DNA from: Bradyrhizobium sp. MOS002
GTDB lineage: Bacteria; Pseudomonadota; Alphaproteobacteria; Rhizobiales; Xanthobacteraceae
Length of the DNA: 64,000 nucleotides
Assembly: GCF_003020115.1 (NCBI RefSeq)
Contig: NZ_PYFX01000012.1
Location: 62,001-126,000, forward strand
Reading direction: 5' to 3'
Shown one piece after another: positions 8,993 through 17,463 of the stretch (positions are counted from its first letter, which is position 1; each line of letters begins with the position of its first letter). The position numbers and the translations under genes are program-made. Below the pieces are notes generated by a model that was given only the letters and a program-made list of their open reading frames with translations, made no database searches and was not told where the DNA came from.

Positions 8993-10412
8993 CTTCAGCC
9001 TCCCCATCACCTGCGTGCTCGGCAAGGCCGAAGCGCCGGAGCTTGACGTATAGACTCTGACGGCTGAGTCCAAGCATTTCAGCAGCCGATGCACGGTTGT
9101 CGCCGGTCAATTCTAGAGCGGCCTCGATCGACAATTTTTCGATGACATCGGTCGCCTCGCGCACGAGATCGCGCAGCGGAACACGACCGATCCGTTCGGT
9201 GAGTTGGGCGACGGAGCGCGGGAGTTCGCGAGCCGAGGACGGCGATGCCGAAAGACGCTTCTCGACATTGCGGATTGCGAAGCCGAAACCCTGCTTGCGG
9301 TCCTCGTGGACCAGAGAGGCCGCTGAGACCTCGACATCCGTGGTGGCGCCATGTTCGCCGCGCAACGAGGTCGAGAACAGCTTGATCGAGCCGGTCTGGC
9401 GAAGATTGGCGAACGCCACCGCAAAGTCGACACCGGCACGGCCGAGCCAGCGATCCAGCGATTCCCCACGTGACTGCTCAGCGCTGCTGAGCTGGGCCAT
9501 CTCTGTAAAGGCCGGGTTCACCTTGACGATACGGCCGTCATGGCCGGTGATGACCAATGCGTCGGGCGCGGCGTCGAAATACTCCAGCAAGCTCGATGTC
9601 GCCTTCAACGCGCCGACTTGCGGCGGCGCCTGCTGCGACAACAGGCGAACCAGAAACAAGGTCGCGTTCTCCTGCCGGAACTGGGATGCAGCAACAAAGC
9701 AGTCCCGATCTCCCTTCGCAAGCCGGGCGCGGACGTTGCCGTCGCGACCGGTGGCACGAACATTGGACAGCAGGGTTTGAACCGGTTCGGCATCTGCCGG
9801 ATCGAAATGTGAGGAAAAGTTTGATTTCAGAACCTGCGGCGCGCTCTCGTCGAGCAGCGCCAGCGCCGCCGGATTGATCTCAAGGATCGCGTAGTTGGAG
9901 GCGTCAACGATCATGACCGCTTCCGATGATACCTGGAACAACAGGCGATAGCGCGTTTCGGCGTGACGCAGCCGGACATAGTCGCGCTCCATCGATTGCT
10001 GGGCGTTGACGAGCCGCTGTTGCATCGCTGCAAGCGGCCGGAGGTCCCGACCGACCACGACGAAACGATCGTCGCGTCCGATGTTGACGGCCGAATACAG
10101 CACCGGAATATCTGCGCCGCCGGGCGACGGATGGTTCACCTGACGCCAGATCGACGATTTTCGGGTCGCCGCATCCAGGAGCAGTTCCTTGGCCTTCGCA
10201 CTGGTCTCGGAGGTCACGATTTCGGCAAGCTTCGAACCGAGCCAGCGGCCGTGGGCGTCGAGCTCGAGCGACAGATCCTCTTTGTTGAAAGCGACATCGC
10301 GAATGACCCCCTCGCCGTCGATGATCACAGCGACGTCGCTGGCTGCCGCGATCAGGTTCGCGGCCTGCAATGCGCCGAGATTCCCCAGCGACTCCTTCGG
10401 AGATTTGAACAC
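8985..10412 (-). CDS. ppsR1: PpsR-type transcriptional regulator (PpsR1-like, one cysteine)
   Basis: Second PpsR, 475 residues, with the same plan as its paralogue at 2537-3910: PAS-like segments, a Q-linker helix (NAQQSMERDYVRLRHAETRYRLL) and a C-terminal Fis-type helix-turn-helix (GDNRASAAEMLGLSRQSLY). It has one cysteine, Cys238, between PAS segments, so an intermolecular disulfide is possible but not the intramolecular one known from Rhodobacter. It sits between pufM and bchG. PpsR1 of Bradyrhizobium ORS278 has been described as an activator that opposes PpsR2, which may apply here. The GTG at 10412 lacks a well-spaced ribosome site; GGAGG is 17 bases upstream, so a rarer start nearer to it is possible. 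Confidence 0.92.
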   Translation of the reverse strand: MFKSPKESLGNLGALQAANLIAAASDVAVIIDGEGVIRDVAFNKEDLSLELDAHGRWLGSKLAEIVTSETSAKAKELLLDAATRKSSIWRQVNHPSPGGADIPVLYSAVNIGRDDRFVVVGRDLRPLAAMQQRLVNAQQSMERDYVRLRHAETRYRLLFQVSSEAVMIVDASNYAILEINPAALALLDESAPQVLKSNFSSHFDPADAEPVQTLLSNVRATGRDGNVRARLAKGDRDCFVAASQFRQENATLFLVRLLSQQAPPQVGALKATSSLLEYFDAAPDALVITGHDGRIVKVNPAFTEMAQLSSAEQSRGESLDRWLGRAGVDFAVAFANLRQTGSIKLFSTSLRGEHGATTDVEVSAASLVHEDRKQGFGFAIRNVEKRLSASPSSARELPRSVAQLTERIGRVPLRDLVREATDVIEKLSIEAALELTGDNRASAAEMLGLSRQSLYVKLRRFGLAEHAGDGEAEDD

Positions 10413-10625
10413 CTGAACCAGGGCAAATATCCTCCAACAACCCGTTATCTCTCACCTAGCGTTCCTCGAACCCGTTTTTTGTTGGCGGACGATCAACGCA
10501 CGAAGCCCGGATCAGGCCGTACGCCGCCGCGTCGTCTCGGACAGCCGAGCCGGGAAGACGATGAATGCGTACGCGCGCCGCGGCAGCATGTTGCAGTCCG
10601 GCCCGCGTCCAGAAATCCATATGAA
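10413..10625. other. Gap between pufM and ppsR1
   Basis: 213 bases without a supportable gene. A reading frame continues across it out of frame with pufM but resembles nothing. No strong terminator hairpin with a T-run is visible on the minus strand, so read-through from puf into ppsR1 is possible. Confidence 0.4.
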
Positions 10626-11549
10626 TTATCTTGGCAGCGCCAGACCATGCTTGACGCCCCAGTCGAACCAATTGTCGACGACGGTGCCGGAGAGCAGGAT
10701 CCCGATGCCGCCGGTCAGCGGACAGAGCACGGCAAACCACCAGGCCCACCGATGGATCGATTCCGCCGTCGCGTTGAAGCCCATGGTCCAGCGCCAGAAC
10801 AGGGCGGCCCGCTCGAGCGCCGTGCCCCTATCAACGATCTGCTCGATCTCGCGCTCGCCGCCGTAGCGGCTAACCGCCAGGATCGTCGCACCGTGCATAG
10901 CGAACAGCAGCGCCGAGCCATACAGGAACGCGATCGAGAGCATGTGGAATGGATTGTAGAAGAGATTGCCGTGGGTGATCGAGAAATTGTTGGTCCAGTC
11001 GAGATGCGGGAATATCCCGAAGGGAACGGCTTCGCTGAAGTGTCCCATCAGCAGGGGCCGGATGAAGCCAAGCACCAGATAGAGCCAGATCGCCGCCGCG
11101 AAGGCCCACGACACGTGCGTGCCCATGCCGAGCGCCCGGGCTCGCCGGTAAGTGCGTCCCCACCACAACAGGATCGAGGTGGTCAGGAAGAAGCCGGCCA
11201 TCAACCACCAGCCGCCTTCCTGCAAGGGCGGAAAGCTGATGCCGTATTCGGGCTTTGGCGGCTCCAGCGAAAGCCAAGGCAACTGCCTGACGAATTCGAT
11301 CGGGCTCCAGTTCACGGAGGCCATCATGTTGAGGCCGATAATCTCGATCGCAACGATGCCGCAGGCGATGGAGGCGAGTCCGAAAAATCCGAGATAGACC
11401 GGACCGACCTGGGCATCGCCGATCTTTCCGAGCCAGTAGTTGAACCGGCCCTCGCCGGAACGAACCCATATTCCCGGCTGGATCGGAATTCCGGGGTAGA
11501 TGGTGCTGCGTACCTGCACCTGCGTGAAGAAGTTCTGATATTGGGCCAT
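10626..11549 (-). CDS. pufM: Photosynthetic reaction centre M subunit
   Basis: Reaction-centre core subunit of 307 residues with five membrane helices. Family features include the N-terminal FFTQVQVRS segment, the helix-C region ending GFIRPLLMGHFSEAVPFGIFPHLDW and the histidine ligand stretch NLFYNPFHMLSIAFLYGSALLFAMHG. It follows pufL by 28 bases. No pufC (tetraheme cytochrome) follows; the next gene is ppsR1 after 213 bases, so the complex probably takes electrons from soluble cytochrome c2. Confidence 0.97.
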   Translation of the reverse strand: MAQYQNFFTQVQVRSTIYPGIPIQPGIWVRSGEGRFNYWLGKIGDAQVGPVYLGFFGLASIACGIVAIEIIGLNMMASVNWSPIEFVRQLPWLSLEPPKPEYGISFPPLQEGGWWLMAGFFLTTSILLWWGRTYRRARALGMGTHVSWAFAAAIWLYLVLGFIRPLLMGHFSEAVPFGIFPHLDWTNNFSITHGNLFYNPFHMLSIAFLYGSALLFAMHGATILAVSRYGGEREIEQIVDRGTALERAALFWRWTMGFNATAESIHRWAWWFAVLCPLTGGIGILLSGTVVDNWFDWGVKHGLALPR

Positions 11550-11577
11550 GGCTCAGGACTCTCTCTGATGACCTAAG

Positions 11578-12414
11578 TTAATTGGAAGACCAGATCGGAA
11601 GATTGCGCCACCAGTTCCACCACTCGGACCAGGCGTCGCCCTCCGCCCATAGCGGCCCGCTGATTACGATGCAGACCGCGCTGAAGAACACCGCGGATAG
11701 CGCGATGAACAGTCCGAGGCGATGGATGCCGATGGTGCCGACCGAATAGCCGATCAGATCCCGAAACATCGTGTTCTCGTGCTCAGGCGTTTTCACCGAC
11801 TCGCCCTTGTCGGGATTTGTCGAGGACAGGATGAGGCCGCCATGCAGCGCCAGCGCCAGGCACGTCGTGAAGAAGAACGTGATGGCGATCATGTGCGCGG
11901 GATTGTAGTGGAAGTTTCCGTACTGGTAGCCGGTGTTCGACACCCAATCGAGATGGGTGATGATGCCGTAGGGGAAGCCGTAGCTCCACGACCCCATCAG
12001 CACGGGCCGGATCACCACCAGGGTGAAATAGGCGAGGATGGCGAAGCCGAAGGCGAACGGCACATGGTAGCCGATCCCGAGCTTGCGACAGATTTCGACC
12101 TCTCGCAGCGCCCAGGAAACGAAGGCCCCGAGCGCGCAGATCGTGACGATCTGCCAAATGCCGCCTTCCTGCAGCGGCGCAAAGGACAGGCCGTATTTCA
12201 CGTCAGGCGGATTGACACTGATTTGCCAGAGATTCCAGGTGGGGCCAAGCGCAGTGTTCCAGAGAATCATCGCAATGCCGACGAATGAGAAGAACACCGT
12301 CGTCACTCCGAAGAACCCGACGTAGAACGGGCCGACCCAGAAGTCGAACAGGTCGCCGCCGATGAGCGTTCCGCCGCGAACGCGATATTTTCTTTCAAAG
12401 CTGAGCATTGCCAT
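11578..12414 (-). CDS. pufL: Photosynthetic reaction centre L subunit
   Basis: Reaction-centre core subunit of 278 residues with five membrane helices. It starts MAMLSFERKYRVRGGTLIGGDLFDFWVG, typical of the family. The special-pair and iron-ligand region is conserved (HLDWVSNTGYQYGNFHYNPAHMIAITFFF). It follows pufA after a 120-base spacer that holds a long hairpin and precedes pufM. Length matches other L subunits. Confidence 0.97.
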   Translation of the reverse strand: MAMLSFERKYRVRGGTLIGGDLFDFWVGPFYVGFFGVTTVFFSFVGIAMILWNTALGPTWNLWQISVNPPDVKYGLSFAPLQEGGIWQIVTICALGAFVSWALREVEICRKLGIGYHVPFAFGFAILAYFTLVVIRPVLMGSWSYGFPYGIITHLDWVSNTGYQYGNFHYNPAHMIAITFFFTTCLALALHGGLILSSTNPDKGESVKTPEHENTMFRDLIGYSVGTIGIHRLGLFIALSAVFFSAVCIVISGPLWAEGDAWSEWWNWWRNLPIWSSN

Positions 12415-12466
12415 CGTTCGTTCCTCCGCCTGCGAAAGCCAGCGTGACCATCATCTCCGGGTCGCT

Positions 12467-12516
12467 ACCGGAAGCGGACGAGACGGGCCGCTCGATCCTG
12501 CCTCGTCCGTTCCGGT
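12467..12516 (-). promoter_or_regulatory. Intercistronic hairpin between pufA and pufL
   Basis: Two arms (12467-12482 and 12502-12516) pair over 15 base pairs with one bulged base and enclose a 19-base loop. In other purple bacteria a hairpin at this place protects the pufBA mRNA segment from 3' decay, so antenna subunits exceed reaction-centre subunits. The same role is inferred here from position and stability. Confidence 0.75.
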
Positions 12517-12534
12517 ACGCATTTCGTCATGCCA

Positions 12535-12726
12535 TCAGGACGGCATGCTTGGTGGTGTGTACGGCAGAGTGATCTCTGACGTTTTCGCCTTGCGAGGCCC
12601 GTCCAGCCAGTTGAACCGGTCGGTCGAGAGCAGGATGAAGTGGATCACGATCGCCAGTCCGAACAGGAACGTGAAGAGCGCGACCAAGGCACGGCGCGGA
12701 TCGAACAGAAGCCAAATTCGCCACAT
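12535..12726 (-). CDS. pufA: Light-harvesting 1 alpha subunit
   Basis: Antenna polypeptide of 63 residues with one membrane helix. It begins MWRIWLLFDPRRALVALFTFLFGLAIVIHFILLSTDRFNWL, as LH1 alpha chains do; the histidine of AIVIHF near residue 29 ligates bacteriochlorophyll. It has a strong ribosome site (GAGGGAGG) and lies 12 bases after pufB. Confidence 0.95.
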   Translation of the reverse strand: MWRIWLLFDPRRALVALFTFLFGLAIVIHFILLSTDRFNWLDGPRKAKTSEITLPYTPPSMPS

Positions 12727-12738
12727 GATTGCCTCCCT

Positions 12739-12957
12739 CTATGTCAGGTACGAAAGGGCGACGCTGGCGACGTGCTGGATGCTATCCAGCGCTGTCGTCT
12801 TGTAGCCGCCCGGGCCGGGCAACCACGGACGCCACATCCAGGCGAGGATATGGGCAACCACCGCGACAGCCGTGAAGAGCAGGAAGCTCGTCATGAATAT
12901 CGAATGGAATTCCTTGGCTTCGGCTTCGGATAGCCCCGATAAGGAACCGTCCTTCAT
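12739..12957 (-). CDS. pufB: Light-harvesting 1 beta subunit
   Basis: Antenna polypeptide of 72 residues. The core SGLSEAEAKEFHSIFMTSFLLFTAVAVVAHILAWMWRPWLP is the LH1 beta signature, with the bacteriochlorophyll-ligating histidine in AHILAW. It starts with ATG after AGGAGG. The tail after GPGG (about 20 residues, KTTALDSIQHVASVALSYLT) is longer than in Rhodobacter beta chains, whose functional meaning is unclear. Confidence 0.95.
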   Translation of the reverse strand: MKDGSLSGLSEAEAKEFHSIFMTSFLLFTAVAVVAHILAWMWRPWLPGPGGYKTTALDSIQHVASVALSYLT

Positions 12958-13075
12958 TTGGTATCCTCCTAGTGATGGCCTTGCGGCCGTTCGCCGCCCG
13001 AGCGTGGGCGACAGCGAATGCCGGACCTTTCGATACGGCGCTTATCCACCCGGCGACCGCCGGACGGAATCCCGG

Positions 13076-13312
13076 TCACAAGCCCATGAACGACGACGTC
13101 ACGATCGTGCCCGCAGCAGTGCGGGCTTCCGTGAAGATCGACTCGCAATTCCTCGATTGATCGAATCCCACCTTTTTGCGCCAGGGTGTTAGCCGTGCGA
13201 CCACTGCCCGTAATAGACACGCCATGTAGCAGGCGCCGAACATCACCCGCGTTTCGACGGACTTGTCCCCGCCTTGTGTCTTCGGTCGATCGCCATAAGC
13301 ATAGTCGGACAT
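13076..13312 (-). CDS. pufQ: PufQ-like pigment-assembly factor
   Basis: Small membrane protein of 78 residues between bchZ and pufB, the usual place of pufQ. It has one membrane segment near 20-38 (VMFGACYMACLLRAVVARL) and ends ESIFTEARTAAGTIVTSSFMGL, the C-terminal pattern of PufQ-family proteins. PufQ supports bacteriochlorophyll biosynthesis and transport in Rhodobacter. Two ATGs lie close together; the second (13312) is chosen because GGGAGG is eight bases before it but only two bases before the first. Confidence 0.8.
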   Translation of the reverse strand: MSDYAYGDRPKTQGGDKSVETRVMFGACYMACLLRAVVARLTPWRKKVGFDQSRNCESIFTEARTAAGTIVTSSFMGL

Positions 13313-13386
13313 CGACATCACCTCCCGATTGCGGCCTTGCACGTGCGGATGTGGAATCGCCGGAAACAAGCCGGCTTCGACCATTC

Positions 13387-14838
13387 TCATGCTGGCGCTC
13401 CACTCATCAGCGCAGCGCGCGCTCTGGTCACGGAATCCGTAGTGACGCACGCCTCGCCTGCCTGGCGCGCGCCGCTCTCTGCGGCATCGCGCAGGCGCTT
13501 GGCCGCAGAGATCCGCACCAGCACCGGGTGAGCCTCAAGCACCTCGTCGAGCAGTGCCTTGGCTTCGTCGCTCCAGAGAATTCCCTCGTGCAGCCGGGTC
13601 GGCGTCGGGTCGAGGCGATCGAGTTCGGCCGCGAGCGGCAAAATGTTGAACAACGCGTCGAACAGCGCGTTGCAGACTTCCTGGACGAGATAGGTCGCGC
13701 CCGAATAGCCCATGAATGGCGTGCCGGTGTGGCGGCGGATCACCGCGCCCGGGAAGGACGCCGGCACATAGATCGCCCGGCCCCCGGCCTCGGCCAAATA
13801 CATGCGTTCGTTGTAGCTGCCGAACAGGATCAGCGGCGGCTTCTCGCGCACAGCAGATCGTACGGCATCGTTGTCCGGCTTGACGCCGGCTTTGCGCGCA
13901 AAGGAGAAGGTGCATGGCAGGCCCATTTCCTTTTCCAAGAAGTTTCTCACGCCGCGCGCATAGGTCTCGTTGGCGACGATGGCAAAGCTGGCCGTGCCGA
14001 AGAAATCCTGCGTCACCGACCGCCACAGATCCCACAGCGGCTTGATGGTGGTGTGCTTCTCGCGCGCAATGAACGGCTCGGGGTCGAGCCCCAGCAGTTC
14101 GCCGAGTTTGCGCAGGAATCGGGTGGTGGAGTGCAGTCCGATCGGCGCCTGCAAATATGGGCGCTCCAGCGCTTCGCACAGCATCCGGCCGAACTCGCGG
14201 TACATGCAGACGTTGACGTCCGCATTCACCAGCTTCGGAATGTCGGCAAGGTGGCTTCCAAGCGGAAACACCATGTTGACTTCGGCGCCGATGCCCTCGA
14301 CCACCCGTCGAATTTCGGCGAGGTCGGACGGCATGTTGAAGGTGCCATAGATCGGCCCGATGATATTGACGCGGGGCTTGACGCCCTCGGCGCGGGGCTT
14401 GCGCTCTGGAATCTTCTTGACGCCATATTCCTTCCAGAGCCAGACGATGGCTCGGTCGGCGCTTTGCCACTGATCCTCGTCGATCGTGCGCGGCAGGAAG
14501 CGCTTGATGTTGGTTCCCTCCGGCGTCACGCCGCCACCGATCATTTCGGCGATCGAGCCCGTGACCACCACCGCCGGCAGATAGGGATCGAGCACGCGGT
14601 GTGCGCGTTTCATCGCCCCTTCGGTGCCGGTCTGGCCGAGCTCTTCCTCGCCGAGACCCGTCACCACGATCGGCAGCTCGTGCGGCGGCAGCGCGTCGGT
14701 GTAGTGTAGCACCGATGTAACCGGCAGATTCTCGCAGCCGACCGGACCATCGATGATGACCTGCATGCCCTTCACCGCAGTGAAGGCATAAACCGCGCCC
14801 CAATAGCCACCTGCGCGATCGTGATCGAGGACGAGCAT
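13387..14838 (-). CDS. bchZ: Chlorophyllide a reductase subunit Z
   Basis: Catalytic-type subunit of chlorophyllide a oxidoreductase, 483 residues. It pairs with BchY, receives electrons from BchX and reduces the B ring to make bacteriochlorophyllide. The N-terminal GPVGCENLPVTSVLHYTDALPPHELPIVVTG segment is the BchZ hallmark and includes a cluster cysteine. The ATG at 14838 is chosen because it overlaps the bchY stop (TGATG) behind GAGGAG; the open frame upstream lies inside bchY. The length is typical. Confidence 0.97.
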   Translation of the reverse strand: MLVLDHDRAGGYWGAVYAFTAVKGMQVIIDGPVGCENLPVTSVLHYTDALPPHELPIVVTGLGEEELGQTGTEGAMKRAHRVLDPYLPAVVVTGSIAEMIGGGVTPEGTNIKRFLPRTIDEDQWQSADRAIVWLWKEYGVKKIPERKPRAEGVKPRVNIIGPIYGTFNMPSDLAEIRRVVEGIGAEVNMVFPLGSHLADIPKLVNADVNVCMYREFGRMLCEALERPYLQAPIGLHSTTRFLRKLGELLGLDPEPFIAREKHTTIKPLWDLWRSVTQDFFGTASFAIVANETYARGVRNFLEKEMGLPCTFSFARKAGVKPDNDAVRSAVREKPPLILFGSYNERMYLAEAGGRAIYVPASFPGAVIRRHTGTPFMGYSGATYLVQEVCNALFDALFNILPLAAELDRLDPTPTRLHEGILWSDEAKALLDEVLEAHPVLVRISAAKRLRDAAESGARQAGEACVTTDSVTRARAALMSGAPA

Positions 14839-16445
14839 CAGATCATCTCCTCGGCTTTGCGCTTTTTGGCCTGGGCTTCGATCTGCTTCTTGTACTTCTC
14901 CCGGAAAGCCACGTTCTCGTTCGGCGTATCTTCCCAGATGCCGGCGGCGGGACCTTCGCCGACATCGCCGAAGAACTCCTTCATCTCGTTGAAGCGGCTC
15001 TGGTTGGCGAGCGCAGCGTTGACGACCTGCGCCAGCGATCCGGCACCGGCGACGCCGAAGAGCGGACGCGCCGAAATCAGATTGGTGAAATACAGCGCCG
15101 GGATCGCGAGCTGCTTTGCCTTCTGGACGACCGGCGTGGTGCCGATGGCCAGATCGGGCTTGAATTCGCCGACGGCGGCCAGATCCATCTCCAGCGATGC
15201 GCGGTACTGAACCCGCGTGCCCCTGGCTTCCAGCCACTCACGATCGGCGTCCGACCATTGTGTCCTTGGGCAGGCCGTTCCGACATAGGGCACGCGCGCG
15301 CCGCTCTCGATCAGGAGCCGCGCGACCAACAGTTCGGAGCCTTCGTAACCAGAGACTGTAATACGCGCGTCGATCGGCCTCGCCGCCAGCGCGGCCTTGA
15401 TCATCGGCAGGAAACGGTTTTTGGCAGCGTCGATCTTGTCGCGCGCGACGTTGCAGGCCGTGCCGATGGATTCGAGCCAGGCTTCGGTACCGTCATGCCC
15501 AACGGGCGCGGAGCCCATGATCTGGCGTCCGGCCAGTTCGAACTGGCGGAAGCTCGCCGTGTAGAACGGATGGATCGCGGCGATCACGGAGCCATCCAGC
15601 GCGGCATAGAGCTCGCGCCACTCTCGCGTAGGAACCACCGGACCAGCCGCCAGACCGAGCGGCTCCAGCATCATGCCAATGCCGACAGGGTCGGCGGGAA
15701 ACATCTCACCGACCAGAGTGACTGTCGGCCGTTCGCTCTTGCCGCCGCGCGGCGCCTGCACCGGCCCCTGCTCCACTTCCTTGCGGGCATATTCGAGCAT
15801 CGCCGCCGCCAGTACGTCCTTGGCCTCGGCATGGGTCGGCACACCGAACCCCGGCACGTCGATGCCGATGATGCGCACGCCGTTGATTTCATCCGGCAGC
15901 AGATCGAGGGGAACGCCGGACGCCGTCGGCACGCAGAGATTGGTGATGATGATGGTGTCGTACAGCGCGGGGTCAGCGAGCTTGAAGACGGCTTCGCGAA
16001 TGTCTTCGAACAGCTTGCCGGTGACCAATGTCTCCGAATTAAAGGGAACGTAGCCAACCGTGCGTCGCGCGCCGTAGAAATGTGAAGTGAAGGTCAGCCC
16101 GTAGACGCAGCAGGCCGAGCCCGACAGGATCGTCGCGGTGCGCCGCATTCGCAGGCCGACCCGGAGCGAGCCAAACGCCGGGCACATGCTTTGCGGCTGG
16201 TCATGCGGACCCTTGGGATAGTCGGCGGCATAGCGATCGAGAATGTCGCTCTTTCCCGCAACGCTGGCGGCGGCCTTAAGCTCATCAGCACCGCCATGAC
16301 AGCCCAGCCCGTCGCCCTTCGTCGCTGCTGCGTTAGCGGCGGGCGGTGCACTGGCAGCATCCGTCGTAGTCAAATCGACGTCGAGGGGCTCGTTCACGAC
16401 AGACTCGGCTATGGCACCGGCATATCGCGGCAGGATTACGTTCAT
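14838..16445 (-). CDS. bchY: Chlorophyllide a reductase subunit Y
   Basis: Subunit of chlorophyllide a oxidoreductase, 535 residues, related to NifD/NifK-type proteins. Family segments include QSMCPAFGSLRVGLRM, SGSACCVYGLTFTSHFYGARRTVGYVPFNSE and NLCVPTASGVPLDLLP, which carry cluster cysteines. The first 65 residues are a low-complexity extension rich in alanine. It follows bchX by 22 bases and is coupled to bchZ through overlapping stop and start codons. Confidence 0.97.
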   Translation of the reverse strand: MNVILPRYAGAIAESVVNEPLDVDLTTTDAASAPPAANAAATKGDGLGCHGGADELKAAASVAGKSDILDRYAADYPKGPHDQPQSMCPAFGSLRVGLRMRRTATILSGSACCVYGLTFTSHFYGARRTVGYVPFNSETLVTGKLFEDIREAVFKLADPALYDTIIITNLCVPTASGVPLDLLPDEINGVRIIGIDVPGFGVPTHAEAKDVLAAAMLEYARKEVEQGPVQAPRGGKSERPTVTLVGEMFPADPVGIGMMLEPLGLAAGPVVPTREWRELYAALDGSVIAAIHPFYTASFRQFELAGRQIMGSAPVGHDGTEAWLESIGTACNVARDKIDAAKNRFLPMIKAALAARPIDARITVSGYEGSELLVARLLIESGARVPYVGTACPRTQWSDADREWLEARGTRVQYRASLEMDLAAVGEFKPDLAIGTTPVVQKAKQLAIPALYFTNLISARPLFGVAGAGSLAQVVNAALANQSRFNEMKEFFGDVGEGPAAGIWEDTPNENVAFREKYKKQIEAQAKKRKAEEMI

Positions 16446-16467
16446 GTTGCGCTCCGCATCATGCTGC

Positions 16468-17463
16468 TCACGCCGCGTCGTAGACGACTTCGAGGGACGG
16501 CTTGTCGACGACGGACTTGCCGCACATGTCTTCCATGGTCGCAGGCTCGAGCACGACGCCGCGGCCGACCACTTCGCCCTTGAACAGGCCGAGCAGACCG
16601 TCCTGCGTCAGCGGCGCGGGACGAACCGGCGGCGCCAGGCCGACATTGGTAGCGAGTTCCTCGAACAAGGAGCTCCACTGCCCGCCAGGCAGGCCGATGA
16701 TCTCGTAATTCGCGCTCTTCTTGCGGATGTCGTCGTCGGCCGGGATTGCCGCAAGGACGGGAATGCCGACGGTCTTGGCGAATGCCGCCGCCTCACCGGT
16801 GCCGTCGTCCTTGTTGATGACCATGCCGGCAACGCCGACATTGCCGCCGAGCTTGCGGAAATATTCAACCGCAGAGCAGACGTTGTTGGCGACATACAGC
16901 GACTGTAAATCGTTGGAGCCGACGACGATGACCTTCTGGCACATGTCACGCGCGATCGGCAGGCCGAAGCCGCCGCAGACCACGTCGCCGAGGAAGTCGA
17001 GCAGCACGTAGTCGAACCCCCACTCGTGGAAGCCGAGCTTCTCCAGCAGCTCGAAGCCGTGGATGATGCCGCGGCCGCCACAGCCGCGGCCGACTTCGGG
17101 GCCACCGAGCTCCATCGCGAACACGCCGTCGCGCTTGAAGCAGACGTCGCCGATCTTCACTTCCTCGCCGGCAAGCTTCTTCTTCGACGACGTCTCGATG
17201 ATGGTCGGACAGGCGCGACCGCCGAACAGCAGCGACGTGGTGTCGCTCTTCGGGTCGCAGCCGATCAACAGCACTTTTTTGCCCTGCTGTGCCATCATGT
17301 AGGACAAATTGGCCAGCGTAAAACTCTTGCCGATGCCGCCCTTGCCATAGATGGCGATGATCTGGGTTTCCTTGGTCGCCGGCGTCGTTACCGGCGCGTC
17401 CGGCTCGATCGACGCCTCCGCCCGCAGAGCGTCCTTCATGTTGATGGTTGGCACGACATTCAT
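16468..17463 (-). CDS. bchX: Chlorophyllide a reductase iron protein
   Basis: ATP-dependent electron donor of chlorophyllide a oxidoreductase, 331 residues, of the NifH/BchL family. The P-loop GKGGIGKS is at 40-47; Cys128 (GRGCGGRG) and Cys163 (DVVCGGFG) are the ligands that hold the [4Fe-4S] cluster between two monomers. The ATG at 17463 overlaps the bchC stop by four bases (ATGA); the longer frame upstream lies in bchC and is discarded. Confidence 0.97.
   Translation of the reverse strand: MNVVPTINMKDALRAEASIEPDAPVTTPATKETQIIAIYGKGGIGKSFTLANLSYMMAQQGKKVLLIGCDPKSDTTSLLFGGRACPTIIETSSKKKLAGEEVKIGDVCFKRDGVFAMELGGPEVGRGCGGRGIIHGFELLEKLGFHEWGFDYVLLDFLGDVVCGGFGLPIARDMCQKVIVVGSNDLQSLYVANNVCSAVEYFRKLGGNVGVAGMVINKDDGTGEAAAFAKTVGIPVLAAIPADDDIRKKSANYEIIGLPGGQWSSLFEELATNVGLAPPVRPAPLTQDGLLGLFKGEVVGRGVVLEPATMEDMCGKSVVDKPSLEVVYDAA

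Noticed and set aside
10456..10749. Frame after pufM that could be read as a pufC remnant
   Set aside because: No CxxCH heme motif is present in any frame of the pufM-ppsR1 gap, so a tetraheme cytochrome remnant is not supported.
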